Assembly (NCBI RefSeq): GCF_030867145.1 | Contig: NC_134441.1 | Span: 124,001-188,000, forward strand | DNA: 64,000 bases | Reading direction: 5' to 3' | DNA from: Opisthocomus hoazin | Taxonomy: Eukaryota; Chordata; Aves; Opisthocomiformes; Opisthocomidae | Part shown: in pieces, positions 42,449-52,353 of the stretch | Layout: each line of letters begins with the position of its first letter | How positions within the stretch are numbered: the stretch's first letter is position 1 | Notes under the pieces: generated by a model | Told to the model about the DNA's origin: nothing | What the model saw: only the letters and a program-made list of their open reading frames with translations | The model's database searches: none | Made by a program: the position numbers and the translations under genes

Positions 42449-43527
42449 TGCCTTGATACTTTGAGCTTCAAGGGTCCAATTTCTCGCGATGCCCGTGGCT
42501 GTTTAGGTGCCCTTTTGACTCTGGTGTGATGAATCCAGGCGTTCTGTTCCTTGATCCTGATGGCCGTGAAGGAGGTGAGCAGTACTTGGTATGGTCCTTC
42601 CCACTGTGGCTCTGAAGTTTTTTCTGCAAGAGACTTTATATATACATAATCTCCAGGGTGTATATTAAGTACAGGTCCATCTAGACCCCTCCCCCGGGTT
42701 CCAACCACATGTTTCCTGATTTTGCTTAATTGTTTGCTCAATGCCACCAAATAAGAAGTCATAATTTCATCCCCAATTTGCGTGGATATCCCCTTCTGTA
42801 TCCCGTAGGGTCGTGCATACAGGATCTCAAAGGGGCTCAGTCCCTCCCTTGCCCTTGGCCTTGTCCGTATACACAGGAGGGCTAGAGGGAGGGACTGAGG
42901 CCATGCCAAATTTGCTTCTTGCCCTAATTTCACAATTTGTTGCTTGATGAAGTGGTTCATTTTCTCCACTTGGCCGCTCAACTGAGGGCGGTATGGGGTG
43001 TGGAGTTGCCAATCTATACCCAGGTGACGGCTAGTTTGTTGTAGTATTTTTGAAACAAAATGTGGTCCCCTATCAGAAGACATAGTTGCTGGAACCCCAA
43101 AATGTGATATTATCTCTTGTATTAATACTTTAGTTACTTGCCGAGCTTTAGCTGTCCTGGTTGGGAATGCCTCCGGCCAACCTGAAAAGGTATCGGTTAA
43201 TACCAGTGGATATCGGTACCCCGCTTTTCTTGGGAGTTCCGTGAAATCAATTTGCCATTGTTGTCCAGGCCCATTACCTTTTCCAGTCTGACCCATTTCT
43301 GGTTTAGGGTTATTTTTTGGATGAGTCTGGAGGCAAAGATCGCACTGCTGAGTCAGCTGTCTCACCGTGGTGTATAGGTTTCTGGCCACAATCTCTCTAA
43401 TTAGATGTTTATACAAAGCCTCTGTCCCCCAGTGCCTTTTCCTATGTTCTTCCCTTACCAGATGCCATATCAGACAGGAGGGAATGATTAGTTTTCCCTA
43501 TGGGGTTTGAGACCACCCCTCCTCATT
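42445..43527 (-). pseudogene. ERV copy 1 integrase
   Basis: An open frame from 43,416 to the stop at 42,445 carries most of integrase: CDLC of the HHCC zinc domain, then the catalytic Asp/Asp/Glu positions in WQIDFTE, SDRGPHF and SGQVEKMN, and a C-terminal SH3-like part (GDYVYIKS). The N-terminal end is separated from RNase H by a TAG (43,525-43,527), so it cannot be made as part of a full Pol. Confidence 0.88.
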
Positions 43528-43694
43528 CTATGACCCTTCTAAATCTGTAATAAGTTTCTGATCTTCCTTAGTATATTCTGGCTTACCTTCTAGGGAGACT
43601 CGTCCATCAGGGATTAAAGCCCCTTCAGTTCTTCCCTCCGTTTTAGCCACCTGTTTTGCCTCTCTGTCCGCCAGCTCGTTTCCTTTTTCCAATT

Positions 43695-44483
43695 TGATGA
43701 GGTTCAACAAGGGCAAGTGCAGGGTCCTGCACCTGGGGAGGAACAACCTCATGCACCAGTACAGGCTTGGGGTGGACCTGCTGGAGAGCAGCTCTGCGGA
43801 GAGGGACCTGGGTGTCCTGGTGGATGACAGGCTGACCATGAGCCAGCAGTGTGCCCTGGCTGCCAAGAAAGCCAATGGGATCCTGGGGTGCATCAAGAAG
43901 AGTGTGGCCAGCAGGACAAAGGAGGTTCTCCTTCCCCTCTACACTGCCCTGGTGAGGCCTCATCTGGAGTACTGTGTCCAGTTCTGGGCTCCCCAGTTCA
44001 AGAAGGATGAAGAGCTACTGGAGAGAGTCCAGCGGAGGGCTGCAAGGATGAGGAGGGGACTGGAGCATCTCCACTACGAGGAGAGGTTGAGGGAACTGGG
44101 CTTGTTCAGCCTGAAGAAGAGAAGGCTGCGAGGGGACCTTATAAATGCCTACAAATATCTGAAGGGTGGGTGTCAGGAGGATGGGGCCAAGCTCTTTTCA
44201 GTGGTGCCCAGTGACAGGACAAGGGGCAATGGGCACAAAGTGAGGCACAGGAAGTTCCGTCTGAACATGAGGAGGAACTTCTTCTCTCTGAGGGTGATGG
44301 AGCACTGGAACAGGCTGCCCAGGGAGGTTGTAGAGTCTCCTTCTCTGGAGATATTCAAGACCCGCCTGGACAAGATCCTGTGCAGCCTACTGTAGGTGAC
44401 CCTGCTTCGGCAGTGGGGTTGGACTAGATGACCCACAGAGGTCCCTTCCAACCCCTACTATTCTCTAATTCTGTGATTCTGTG
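43695..44483 (+). mobile_element. CR1 insertion inside ERV copy 1 pol
   Basis: This 789-bp, 5'-truncated CR1 sits on the plus strand, opposite to the ERV. It ends in TTCTCTAATTCTGTGATTCT. It is flanked by AATT on both sides (43,691-43,694 and 44,484-44,487), a likely target-site duplication. The matching site in ERV copy 2 (about 58,890) is empty, so the insertion postdates the duplication. Its RT frame is open for 233 residues, and it is the best-preserved CR1 in the window. Confidence 0.95.
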
Positions 44484-45721
44484 AATTCTGAGCTCACTTT
44501 CTGGTGCGCCTTAATATGCATGATTGCCACTTTCTCGGGGAGTTGAACTGCCTCCAGTAGTTTCAGAATTTCTTCTGCATGTTTGATGTTTTTCCCTTGA
44601 GAGTTCAATAGTCCTCTTTCCTTCCAGATCGCTCCGTGCGCATGCACAGCTCCGAAGGCACACTTCGAGTCTGTGTAGATATTCACCACTTTGCCTTGGG
44701 CCAATTCCAAGGCACGGGTTAAAGCAATTATCTCTGCCTTTTGCATGGAGGTGTTTATGGGCAAAGGTCCTGACTCTGTGATTTCTTGACTGGTGGTAAC
44801 AGCGTGCCCCGCGTGTCTCCTGCCACTCAGAACATAGCTGCTTCCATCTGTGAACCAGTTTTCTCCGTTTTCCATAGGGCTGTCTCTCAAATCCGGGCGA
44901 CTTGCATAGGTTGTTTCAGTGGTCTCCAAGCAGTCATGATGCACTGGTTCTCCTGTGTTTCCACTGAGAAAGGCAGCTGGATTGACATTGTTAGTAACTG
45001 TAATCTCCACATCATCCTGCTCTGCCAGTATAGCCTGATATCTCAGGAATCTTTGTGGAGAAAGCCAGTGTCCTCCTTTTGCTTCCAATACTGTGGATAC
45101 CGTGTGGGACACCAAGACAGTCATTTTCTGGCCCAAGGTAAATTTTCGGGCTTCCTGTATATTTAATATTACAGCTGCAACTGCTTGCAGGCATCCAGGC
45201 CAACCCTTCGCAGTTGCATCCAGTTGTTTGGAGAGATAGGCAACTGCTCATCGATACGGGCCCAGATCTTGTGCTGATATCCCCAGAGCAATACCCTGCT
45301 TTTCGTGAGAGAAAAGGAAAAACGGCTTACTCACATCTGGGAGCCCTAGGGCAAGGGCCGACATCAGAGCCTTTTTCAGTAGTTCAAAGGCTTGCGTGGT
45401 CTCCTTGTTGCATTCAAGGTGATTTTGTCCAGCAGCTGTTAGTGCATACGGTGGTTTAACAAGCAGCCCATAATTATAAATCCACAGCCGGCACCAGCCG
45501 GTCATTCCCAAGAAAGTCCATAGCCCTTTCACTGTCTGAGGTCTCGGAGTTTGGCATATTGCCTCTTTACGGGCCTGTCCCAGAGTTCTTTGTCCAGCAC
45601 TAATCTCATAGCCCACGTAAATCACCTCGCGCTGCATTATCTGGGCCTTCTTTTTAGATACCCGGTACCCTTGGAGCCCAAGAAATTTAGTAGACTCACC
45701 GTCCAAGTGATACAACCACAC
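44484..45721 (-). pseudogene. ERV copy 1 RT thumb/connection and RNase H
   Basis: The frame from 45,721 carries the RT connection (QREVIYVGYEISAGQRTLGQ). It is cut by TGA at 45,248-45,250, where copy 2 has CGA, consistent with CpG decay. RNase H follows with FTDGSS, QKAEIIAL, YTDSK and IKAHQK, the four acidic/His active-site regions. The domain is then interrupted by the CR1 at 44,483. Confidence 0.88.
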
Positions 45722-46722
45722 TGTAGCAATTTCCCTTCTTCAGATGGGATTTCCCAGGACTCCAAGTCTTTTGCAAGTTGATTACCGAAGATGGTAGGAC
45801 TGTTCTTAAATCCTTGTGGCAGCACCGTCCAAGTGAGCTGAGTCTTTCGACCACTTTTGGGGTTCTCCCATTCAAATGCAAATAATTTCTGACCGGCTTC
45901 ATGGAGAGGGAGGCAAAAGAAGGCATCTTTCAAATCTAAAACAGTAAACCAGGTTAATTTGGGAGCCAATACGGTCAACAAAGTATATGGGTTTGCTACT
46001 ACTGGGTAGAGGTCCTCTGTTATTTTGTTTATGGCTCGCAAATCCTGGACCACCCGATACGACCCGTCAGATTTACAGACAGGTAGTATAGGGGTGTTAA
46101 AATCCGACTTGCACTCTTTGAATAATCCTAATTGTAAAAATCTTTCTATCTCTGGCTGGATTCCTTCTTTATCTTCCTGTCTTAGGGGATATTGCTTAAC
46201 TCTTACCAGTTGCCGGCCTTCTTTGAGTCTGACTTCAACGGGTGGAGCATTCTTTGCTCTTCCAGGGACATCAGTGGCCCATACCCCAGGGTACACCTGG
46301 TTTAGGATCTCCTCGGGAATTTTTCCTTCTGTGGGAGGACTGGTTAGAAATAGACTCAGTACCTGAATATATTGTGGATCCTTCACCTCCAGAGTAATTT
46401 CTCCTTTTTCAAATGTAATTTTTGCACCCAGTTGTTCCAACAAATCCCTTCCCAGAAGTGCCTTTGGGGAGTTGGGCATATACAAGAATTTGTGGATGCC
46501 CCATTGTTTTCCTAATTTATACTTCAAAGGTTTACAAAAGTATGCCTTTTCACTGTGGCCAGTTGCCCCTTTTACCACGATATAGTCACTCCCCAGGGGC
46601 ATCAAGGCTTGATTCAAAAGTGAGTATGTTGCCCCCATGTCAACCAAAAATTCTACCTCTCGTTCCTTCCCTAGCTTCATTATAACCAGTGGATCCGCTA
46701 GGGTGGATTCCACAGGTCCCCG
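45637..46722 (-). pseudogene. ERV copy 1 protease and RT fingers/palm
   Basis: It continues in the gag frame after the UGA at 46,723-46,725. The protease active site reads VDMGATYS, with Met where Thr or Ser is usual, and ALLGRDLLEQLG follows. RT fingers and palm include QYPLRQEDKEG, VVQDLRAINK, TVLDLKDAFF and LPQGFKNSPTIF. Immediately after GKLLQ the expected YxDD catalytic segment is missing and the frame changes, so the polymerase is inactive. Confidence 0.9.
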
Positions 46723-47868
46723 TCAATCTTCCTTTACATGGGCTATTTTTTCTATCTGGCGGCCTCGTCCCTTTTCCTTATTTTTTGGACATTCCCTTTT
46801 CCAATGACCAAATCTTTTACACAGCGCACGTTGGTCTTTACCCAACCGGGACAATTCCTGTCTAGGCCTTCTTCCTTCCTCTTCCCTAACAACTGTCACT
46901 ATTCTCTGGCCTTGCCTGCATCCCTCTTCTCTATTGCTAAACACTCTCCATGCTTCATCCAGCAGGACTTTCAAGTTCCTCCTTTTTGTAGGATGCAGCT
47001 TCTGGAGTTTGCACCTAATGTCTCCCGTAGACTGACCCAAAAATAGGGAGACTAGTTGTTGTATCCCTGCCTCTGACCCAGGGTCCAGCGGTGTGTTACG
47101 GCGCATTACATCCCTCAGTCGATCCAGGAATTGGGATGGGGACTTGGAAGGACCCTGTTTAACTGCATATAAAGCTGACCACTTTATAGTTCTGGGAATG
47201 GCCCTTTCCATTCCTTTAAAAATCCACTCTTGGTATGCCTGCAGTCTCTCCGTATGAGCAGACCTGTTAGCATCCCACTTTGGGTCTTGGAGGGGGAAAT
47301 AATCCTTAACATCACCTTCCGCAGTCTTATAGTGATCTTCAGCCAGATCACCTGCAGTTTTTAGAATTAACTGTTTCTCTGTATCGGTTACATACTCTAA
47401 TGGTAATTGCATATCATTCCAATCTGGATTATGTTGTTTCATTATGAATTGAAAGTGTTTAGCGACACCCACTGGGTCGACCCGATGTTCCCGGGCTACC
47501 TTTTTCCAGGCGTCTAAATCGGTGGTGGAAAAAGGTATTTTGATTAGCATAGTTCCACCATCAAGTCCTACTGCCTCTTGGAGAGGTGCTTGTAAGACCA
47601 TTGTAGCGAATTTCTTCCTAGTCCGGGAAGATACAGGGCTGTCTGAAGGAGTGGGAATTTCATCCGAGTTCGCATCCGGTTCCTGTGGTTGAGGAGGAGG
47701 CTTAAACAAGTCAGTCAGATCTTGTTCTGGTGCCTGGTGAATTTTGTCAGCTTTAGTACATCTTTGCCGAATGCTACATGCCGAACAACACCGCCTCAGT
47801 TTTCCCCCGAGTTCTTTATCATTTTCTTGCTCGAGTGCGAGTACCGTGGGGTCCTGTGGTGGTATCAT
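46723..47868 (-). pseudogene. ERV copy 1 gag, capsid and nucleocapsid
   Basis: An open frame of 381 residues. A Pro-rich spacer (FKPPPQPQEP) is followed by the capsid, starting near IPFSTTDLDAWKK, with a major-homology-like DRLRDVMRRNTPLDP and a basic C-terminal part. The zinc knuckle reads RALCKRFGHWKRECP, where the first cysteine of CCHC is Arg. The frame ends at UGA followed by CGG, and pol continues in phase. Confidence 0.9.
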
Positions 47869-48161
47869 TCCACAGTCCCTTTGCCACTCCGGATGGTTTC
47901 CGTATCTGCGTATGAAACCTCATCCCGTTTTCCTTCTCTCCTTCAAAACAGCATTAATTGCAAGAGAGTATTATAATCTATTGACCCGTTTAATGGCCAC
48001 TTGGCCCCATCTTCCAATTTATGTAGAGGCCACTATTAATTGCAATATTTGATAAGGGTCCTTTTACTTTCCGTGCCTCCGGTCCCAGCAATGTCTTTCC
48101 AGTGAGTGAGCACACAGCCTAAAGGACTCTTTTTCAAAACTCCTCCCTGATTGTTACCCAT
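47869..48161 (-). pseudogene. ERV copy 1 gag matrix, nonsense-broken
   Basis: An ATG at 48,161 starts MGNNQGG (the N-terminal Gly suits myristoylation). The frame reads 41 residues, to IKYCN, then TAA (48,036-48,038) and TAG (48,033-48,035). Similarity to gamma-type matrix continues beyond the stops, but the capsid frame is in another phase. Identical stops are present in copy 2. Confidence 0.8.
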
Positions 48162-49189
48162 TTCGCGACTTATTGCCCCTTTAACTTGCCTTTTGCTATT
48201 CTTTTAATAAGTTTCCACGCGAATCGCTTCTTACAATTCACTATAGTTTCTTCCCAATCTTTCTCCCCCACGTCCCAAATTTCCGGAATCAAATTTTCCC
48301 TTCCACGCACCAGCTTCACTACCTTTCCCAGCTATAAAACCGTGGGGTCCGGGGAAGGCACTTAGGACACTGCGCTCCTCGCCTCCTAGATACACAGGAC
48401 CTCTTTTTATCACAAGATTTACACTTCAACAGGACCCAAGCTTGGTGCCAATTCTGATATAATCTAGGAGCTAGCCCACGTGCGAAGCAGGGAATTATTC
48501 CTGCTTGCCCCCCAACCCCAGGACTTGTAAGGATTTCTGGAGGTTGTTCCCAATCTAAGGCTACCTGCCACCCGGCGGGAGTCACGTATGCCCCTTTCCA
48601 ATAAAATCTCCCTTCTCCCCTTTGTATCCAGTTCCCCCCCTCATTCAAATACTCCCAAGGTTCGAGCCCAAACCACCTAAGGAGTGATTTCTTTTGCTCT
48701 GCCACTTTAATAATTAACCAGTTCCCACTCCCTGTCACTTAGGAGAGTGATTAGGCACTACCGCAGCCCAAGTTGCACATCAGAAGATTTACAGGCTTTG
48801 TAATTATTCCAAGCACTTTGTCCGTCTCTGGCCGTGCTCCTCGCGGAGTTACGGAACCGCAGATCGGGACTCCCACTCACTTCACCGCAGTGCTGTGTCT
48901 CAGCCACACATACACACGCACAAAGGCAAAACTTTTCACATAAAATCCCCGGGTATTCAAATTATAATATTATCACTTCAGTTAACATTCGTATAAAAAC
49001 CACCCAAACACAATTACAGTTAGCATTCATACAAAAACCACTCAAACGCAGTTGCGTGCAGGTCCGCTTACCTTCTCCTGCTGCGTCTGTGCAAAACCCG
49101 CCCGAACGCAGCTGTGCAGAAGTCAGCATTATAAAACCCGCCCGAACGCAGCTGTGCGGAGGTCCGCTTCCCCTTCTGTACCAAACATG
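48162..49189 (-). other. ERV copy 1 leader region
   Basis: This region lies between gag and the missing U5. A minus-strand frame (48,738-48,319, ~139 aa) contains Trp-rich sequence and a four-Cys cluster (CKSCDKKRSC..CPKC). It could be an accessory reading frame or chance. Four degenerate repeats of an ACCCGCCCGAACGCAGCTGT-like unit lie at 48,985-49,185. No primer-binding site could be placed, because the LTR/leader junction has been replaced by CR1. Confidence 0.55.
48985..49185 (+). repeat. Degenerate tandem repeats in the ERV leader
   Basis: CAAAACCCGCCCGAACGCAG-like units (also AAAACCACCCAAACACAATT and AAAACCACTCAAACGCAGTT) occur four times at 35-70 bp spacing. They are also present in ERV copy 2 (63,390-63,590). 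Confidence 0.7.
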
Positions 49190-50026
49190 TAACCAGTGGT
49201 GTGCCCCAGGGGTCAGCACTGGGCCCGGCCTTGTTTAACTTCTTCATCAGTGACCCGGATGAAGAGTTAGAGTGTACCCTCAGCAAGTTTGCTGATGACA
49301 CCAAACTGGGAGGAGTGGTGGATACACCAGCAGGCTGTGCTGCCATTCAGCGAGACCTGGACAGGCTGGAGAGGTGGGCAGAGAGGAACCTGATGAGGTT
49401 CAACAAAGGCAAATGCAGGGTCCTGCACCTGGGGAGGAACAACCCCAGGCACCAGTACAGGCTGGGGCGGCCCTGCTGGAGAGCAGCTCTGCGGAGAGGG
49501 ACCTGGGTGTCCTGGTGGACGACAGGCTGACCATGAGCCAGCAGCGTGCCCTGGCTGCCAAGAAGGCCAGTGGCATCCTGGGGTGCATCAAGAAGAGTGT
49601 GGCCAGCAGGTCGAGGGAGGTTCTCCTTCCCCTCTACACTGCCCTAGTGAGGCCCCATCTGGAGTACTGTGTCCAGTTCTGGGCTCCCCAGTTCAAGAAA
49701 GATGAGGAGCTCCTGGAGAGAGTCCAGAGGAGGGCTACGAGGATGATGAGGGGACTGGAACATCTCTCCTACGAGGAGAGGCTGAGGGAGCTGGGCTTGT
49801 TCAGCCTGGAGAAGGCTGCGAGGGGACCTAATAAATGCTTAGAAATATCTGCAGGGTGGGTGTCAGGAGGATGGGGCCAAGCTCTTTTCAGTGGTGCCCA
49901 GCGACAGGACAAGGGGCAATGGGCACAAAGTGAGGCACAGGAAGCTCCGTCTGAACATGAGGAAGAACTTCTTCCCTCTGAGGGTGACGGAGCCCTGGCC
50001 CAGGCTGCCCAGGGAGGTTGTGGAGT
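49190..50026 (+). mobile_element. CR1 fragment replacing most of the 5' LTR of copy 1
   Basis: A CR1 RT C-terminal half (GVPQGS-like '[18 protein letters not shown]', [23 protein letters not shown]) truncated at both ends. It starts abruptly after the ERV leader, and its right edge passes into the U3 start of the LTR at GAGTCTCTGCTT, a microhomology shared by CR1 and LTR. The same left junction exists in copy 2 at about 63,594. Confidence 0.9.
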
Positions 50027-50137
50027 CTCTGCTTCAGTTAATTTAGACAATAGATAGGCACTATCAACGCTCTTTAAATGCACAGCAACTATTAGGTAAT
50101 GCCACTTCTGTTAAAATCCCTTTAACCCCTTCCTTCA
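50027..50137 (-). repeat. 5' LTR remnant of ERV copy 1 (U3 start)
   Basis: CTGCTTCAGTTAATTTAGAC and the following ~100 bp match the right edge of the 3' LTR (41,008-41,117). It ends in CCTTCCTTCA, the LTR terminus. Confidence 0.88.
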
Positions 50138-51085
50138 CCGCCGCCTCATCCCGCGCTGCCGCTACTTCATCGCGGGCAAACCGGTGTCTGGACCCCGTTA
50201 GCCCCTGACTAAACTGGGGAAAAAAAAACCCAAACCACAGATGTCACCCCCCCTGCCCCCGAACCTCGCGGGTGAGGCGGGAACGCCGCGGGCGCTGCCG
50301 TCCCTCGCACGCCCTGAGGAGAAGCCCCGCGGCGGGGGTGGCCGGCAGCCGCCGGGCCTCGATGGCGCCGGGCTGGCCGAGCGGGACAGGCCCCGCTGTC
50401 ACCGGCGTCGTGGGGACATGGGGACCTGCTGCTCCCGGGGGAAGCGTGCGATGGCCCCCGGTGACTTCGCAGCCGCCTCTGTCACAGTCGGGTGGCCGGT
50501 GTGGCCATGGCCCGTGAGCCCGTGCCTCACGCGGCGCCTCAGTTTCCCCATTTGCAAAGGGCCGGGCAATGGCAGGAGGGGAGCTGGGCGTCCCTCGGGG
50601 CGTCTCGGGCACTGGGGACGTGGGGAAAGGGACAGCTGTCACCCCCCAGCTCAGCCCCGGCCACGCAGGGCTCTGGCCGGCCCCTCAGCGCTGGTGCCTG
50701 GCTCGGCGGGTGGATGGCTCCCGCTGAGGGGTCGGGGAGAGGCTCGGAGAGCCCGTCGGGAGGGCCGGGAGCCCTCGAACAAGGGCAGGAAAATGCCCAA
50801 AGCAGGCTCCTGGCTGCAAAAAGAGCGCGTTCGGGGGGACGGGGTGACGGCAGAGGGTGGCACCGGCTCGTCCCTGGCGCCCGGCCTGGCCCCGGCTGCT
50901 CTGCCCTGACCCGGCCTGTGGCTGCTGCTTCCCTCTGCATCCCCCGCTGCCGAGGGACAGGGGGGTGCTTCGGGGGGCACAGCGAGCCCAGGACCGTGGC
51001 AGCGAGCCCAGGATCTGCAGAGCGACCCCAGGATCTCTGGCAACTTTCGATTCTGACCAAGAATGACTCCATCACATCAAGTAGT
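50138..51085. other. PIM gene 3' flank
   Basis: GC-rich DNA between the ERV copy 1 edge and the 3' end of the PIM gene. It includes one copy of a 194-bp direct repeat (50,733-50,926). No exon recognised. Confidence 0.45.
50733..50926 (+). repeat. 194-bp direct repeat, copy A
   Basis: Starts CGGGGAGAGGCTCGGAGAGC and ends GGCCTGTGGCTGCT. It is matched with about two substitutions at 55,477-55,670. The two copies bracket the PIM1-like gene. Confidence 0.93.
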
Positions 51086-51092
51086 TTGTTTT

Positions 51093-51098
51093 TATTTA
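51093..51098 (-). terminator. Polyadenylation signal of the PIM1-like gene
   Basis: TTTATT on plus (AATAAA on minus) about 1.25 kb beyond the stop codon. The 3' UTR between is AT-richer than the coding region. Confidence 0.5.
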
Positions 51099-52353
51099 AA
51101 ACCACATAAAAAAATAAGACTTCTGAATTCCCCTGTACAACATTATTAACAAAAAAAAATCCCCGCCGGCTCCGCAGTTGGTGACACGTAAAGACTCGAC
51201 AGTGCAGACAGCCCGGGCCGGCTCCTCCTCTCCAGCCCCGAACAAGACACCTGTGAGGAAAACCAAAACTCAGCTGCGAACGGATCTGCCCGTGGCAAGG
51301 AAACCCCAGTGCCCAGCACAGCTGGGAGCAGGCGGGCGCTCCACACCTCCGCCAGACACCCGCCAGAAACACCGCGGGCCCGGGGCTGGACACAGGACAG
51401 ACACGGAGGGGAGACCCGAACGGAAAACCGGGGCATCGGCAGCTGTAGCAGCCAGGCGTGGGTTGGAAACCCACCGGAATTATAAATAAATAAATAAGTT
51501 ATCCTACTGGCTAGAACTTTGTTAAAAAAAAAAAAAAAAAGACAAATTCCTGAAAATAAATTAAACGACAAAAAGTGGAAAAGAGAAACAATGTAAAATC
51601 TTATCATTATTAACAACTGGATATCAGACTTTGCTCCTATATAACTTTGTACACGTTTCTAGCTCTGCTGCTTTGCACTGTTTGTGCATTCGTGAGGGCA
51701 GAAAGAAGCAAAGAACCCCAGAAAATCCCCGCGAGATGGAGGCACAGGAGGCGAGCCATCGCCCGCTTGGCTCCCCAGCATCTTCTGACCTGTTTTTTCT
51801 TGAAAAGGGAAAAGGAACGGTATAGCCAGGCGAGTCTTGGAAAAGCGGCAGTGCAGGAAAATTCAAGTATTTCCTCCAGCGCAGCCCAGATCGCAACTGA
51901 AGGCACTCGAGCACGGTGACAGCGGAGAAGAGACAGCCATTCGGCCGCGGTTCCTGCTCTCCACCCCAACCAGTGCCCCCCCCCCGGCCCCACTGAAGCT
52001 TTTCTCGCAATAAGGTGTCCGATCCTCTCGCGGTCCCAAAATTCAGCAGGTCAGGAAGACACCCGGGAGCCTCCAAACACAGAACCAAAACTCAAAAAAT
52101 TGACTGGCAAAACACCAGATGAGACAGGGTCATTCAGATGGAGTCCAGGACAGCTGGGTTGGATGGTGGCCACCAGGTCTCCAGCCCAGCTCCAGGACAA
52201 GATGTGCGCGTTTCCATCTGATGATCCCTGCTCAGTGCTACGCTCACGAGGAGAAAAATCTGGTGTTCTTTGCTTCTTATGGCCAGGAGCTGTGTGGGGT
52301 TGTTACTTGCCAGGCTCCTGGATCCAACTGTGCAGGTGGATCTCGGATGACTC

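Larger units (their letters stand above)
40486..50137 (-). mobile_element. Gamma-like endogenous retrovirus, copy 1 (defective)
   Basis: A provirus on the minus strand. Left to right it runs 3' LTR (40,486-41,117), env, integrase, RNase H, RT, protease, gag CA-NC, gag MA, leader, a CR1 fragment (49,190-50,026) and a 110-bp remnant of the 5' LTR U3 (50,027-50,137). The gag-pro-pol arrangement with gag and pol in one frame across a single UGA, and CX6CC in the transmembrane protein, are class I (gamma-like) features. Every gene is broken. No target-site duplication was found at the outer ends, which suggests later rearrangement. A second copy with the same lesions starts at 55,681. Confidence 0.93.

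Noticed and set aside
43528..43963. Frames joining CR1-like and retroviral residues, as if a fusion protein
   Set aside because: They cross the left edge of the CR1 insertion in pol. The junction is an insertion boundary and is absent from copy 2.
48834..49530. Plus-strand frames over the ERV leader and CR1 edge
   Set aside because: The leader part is antisense to the provirus and the rest is CR1 RT. There is no independent gene.
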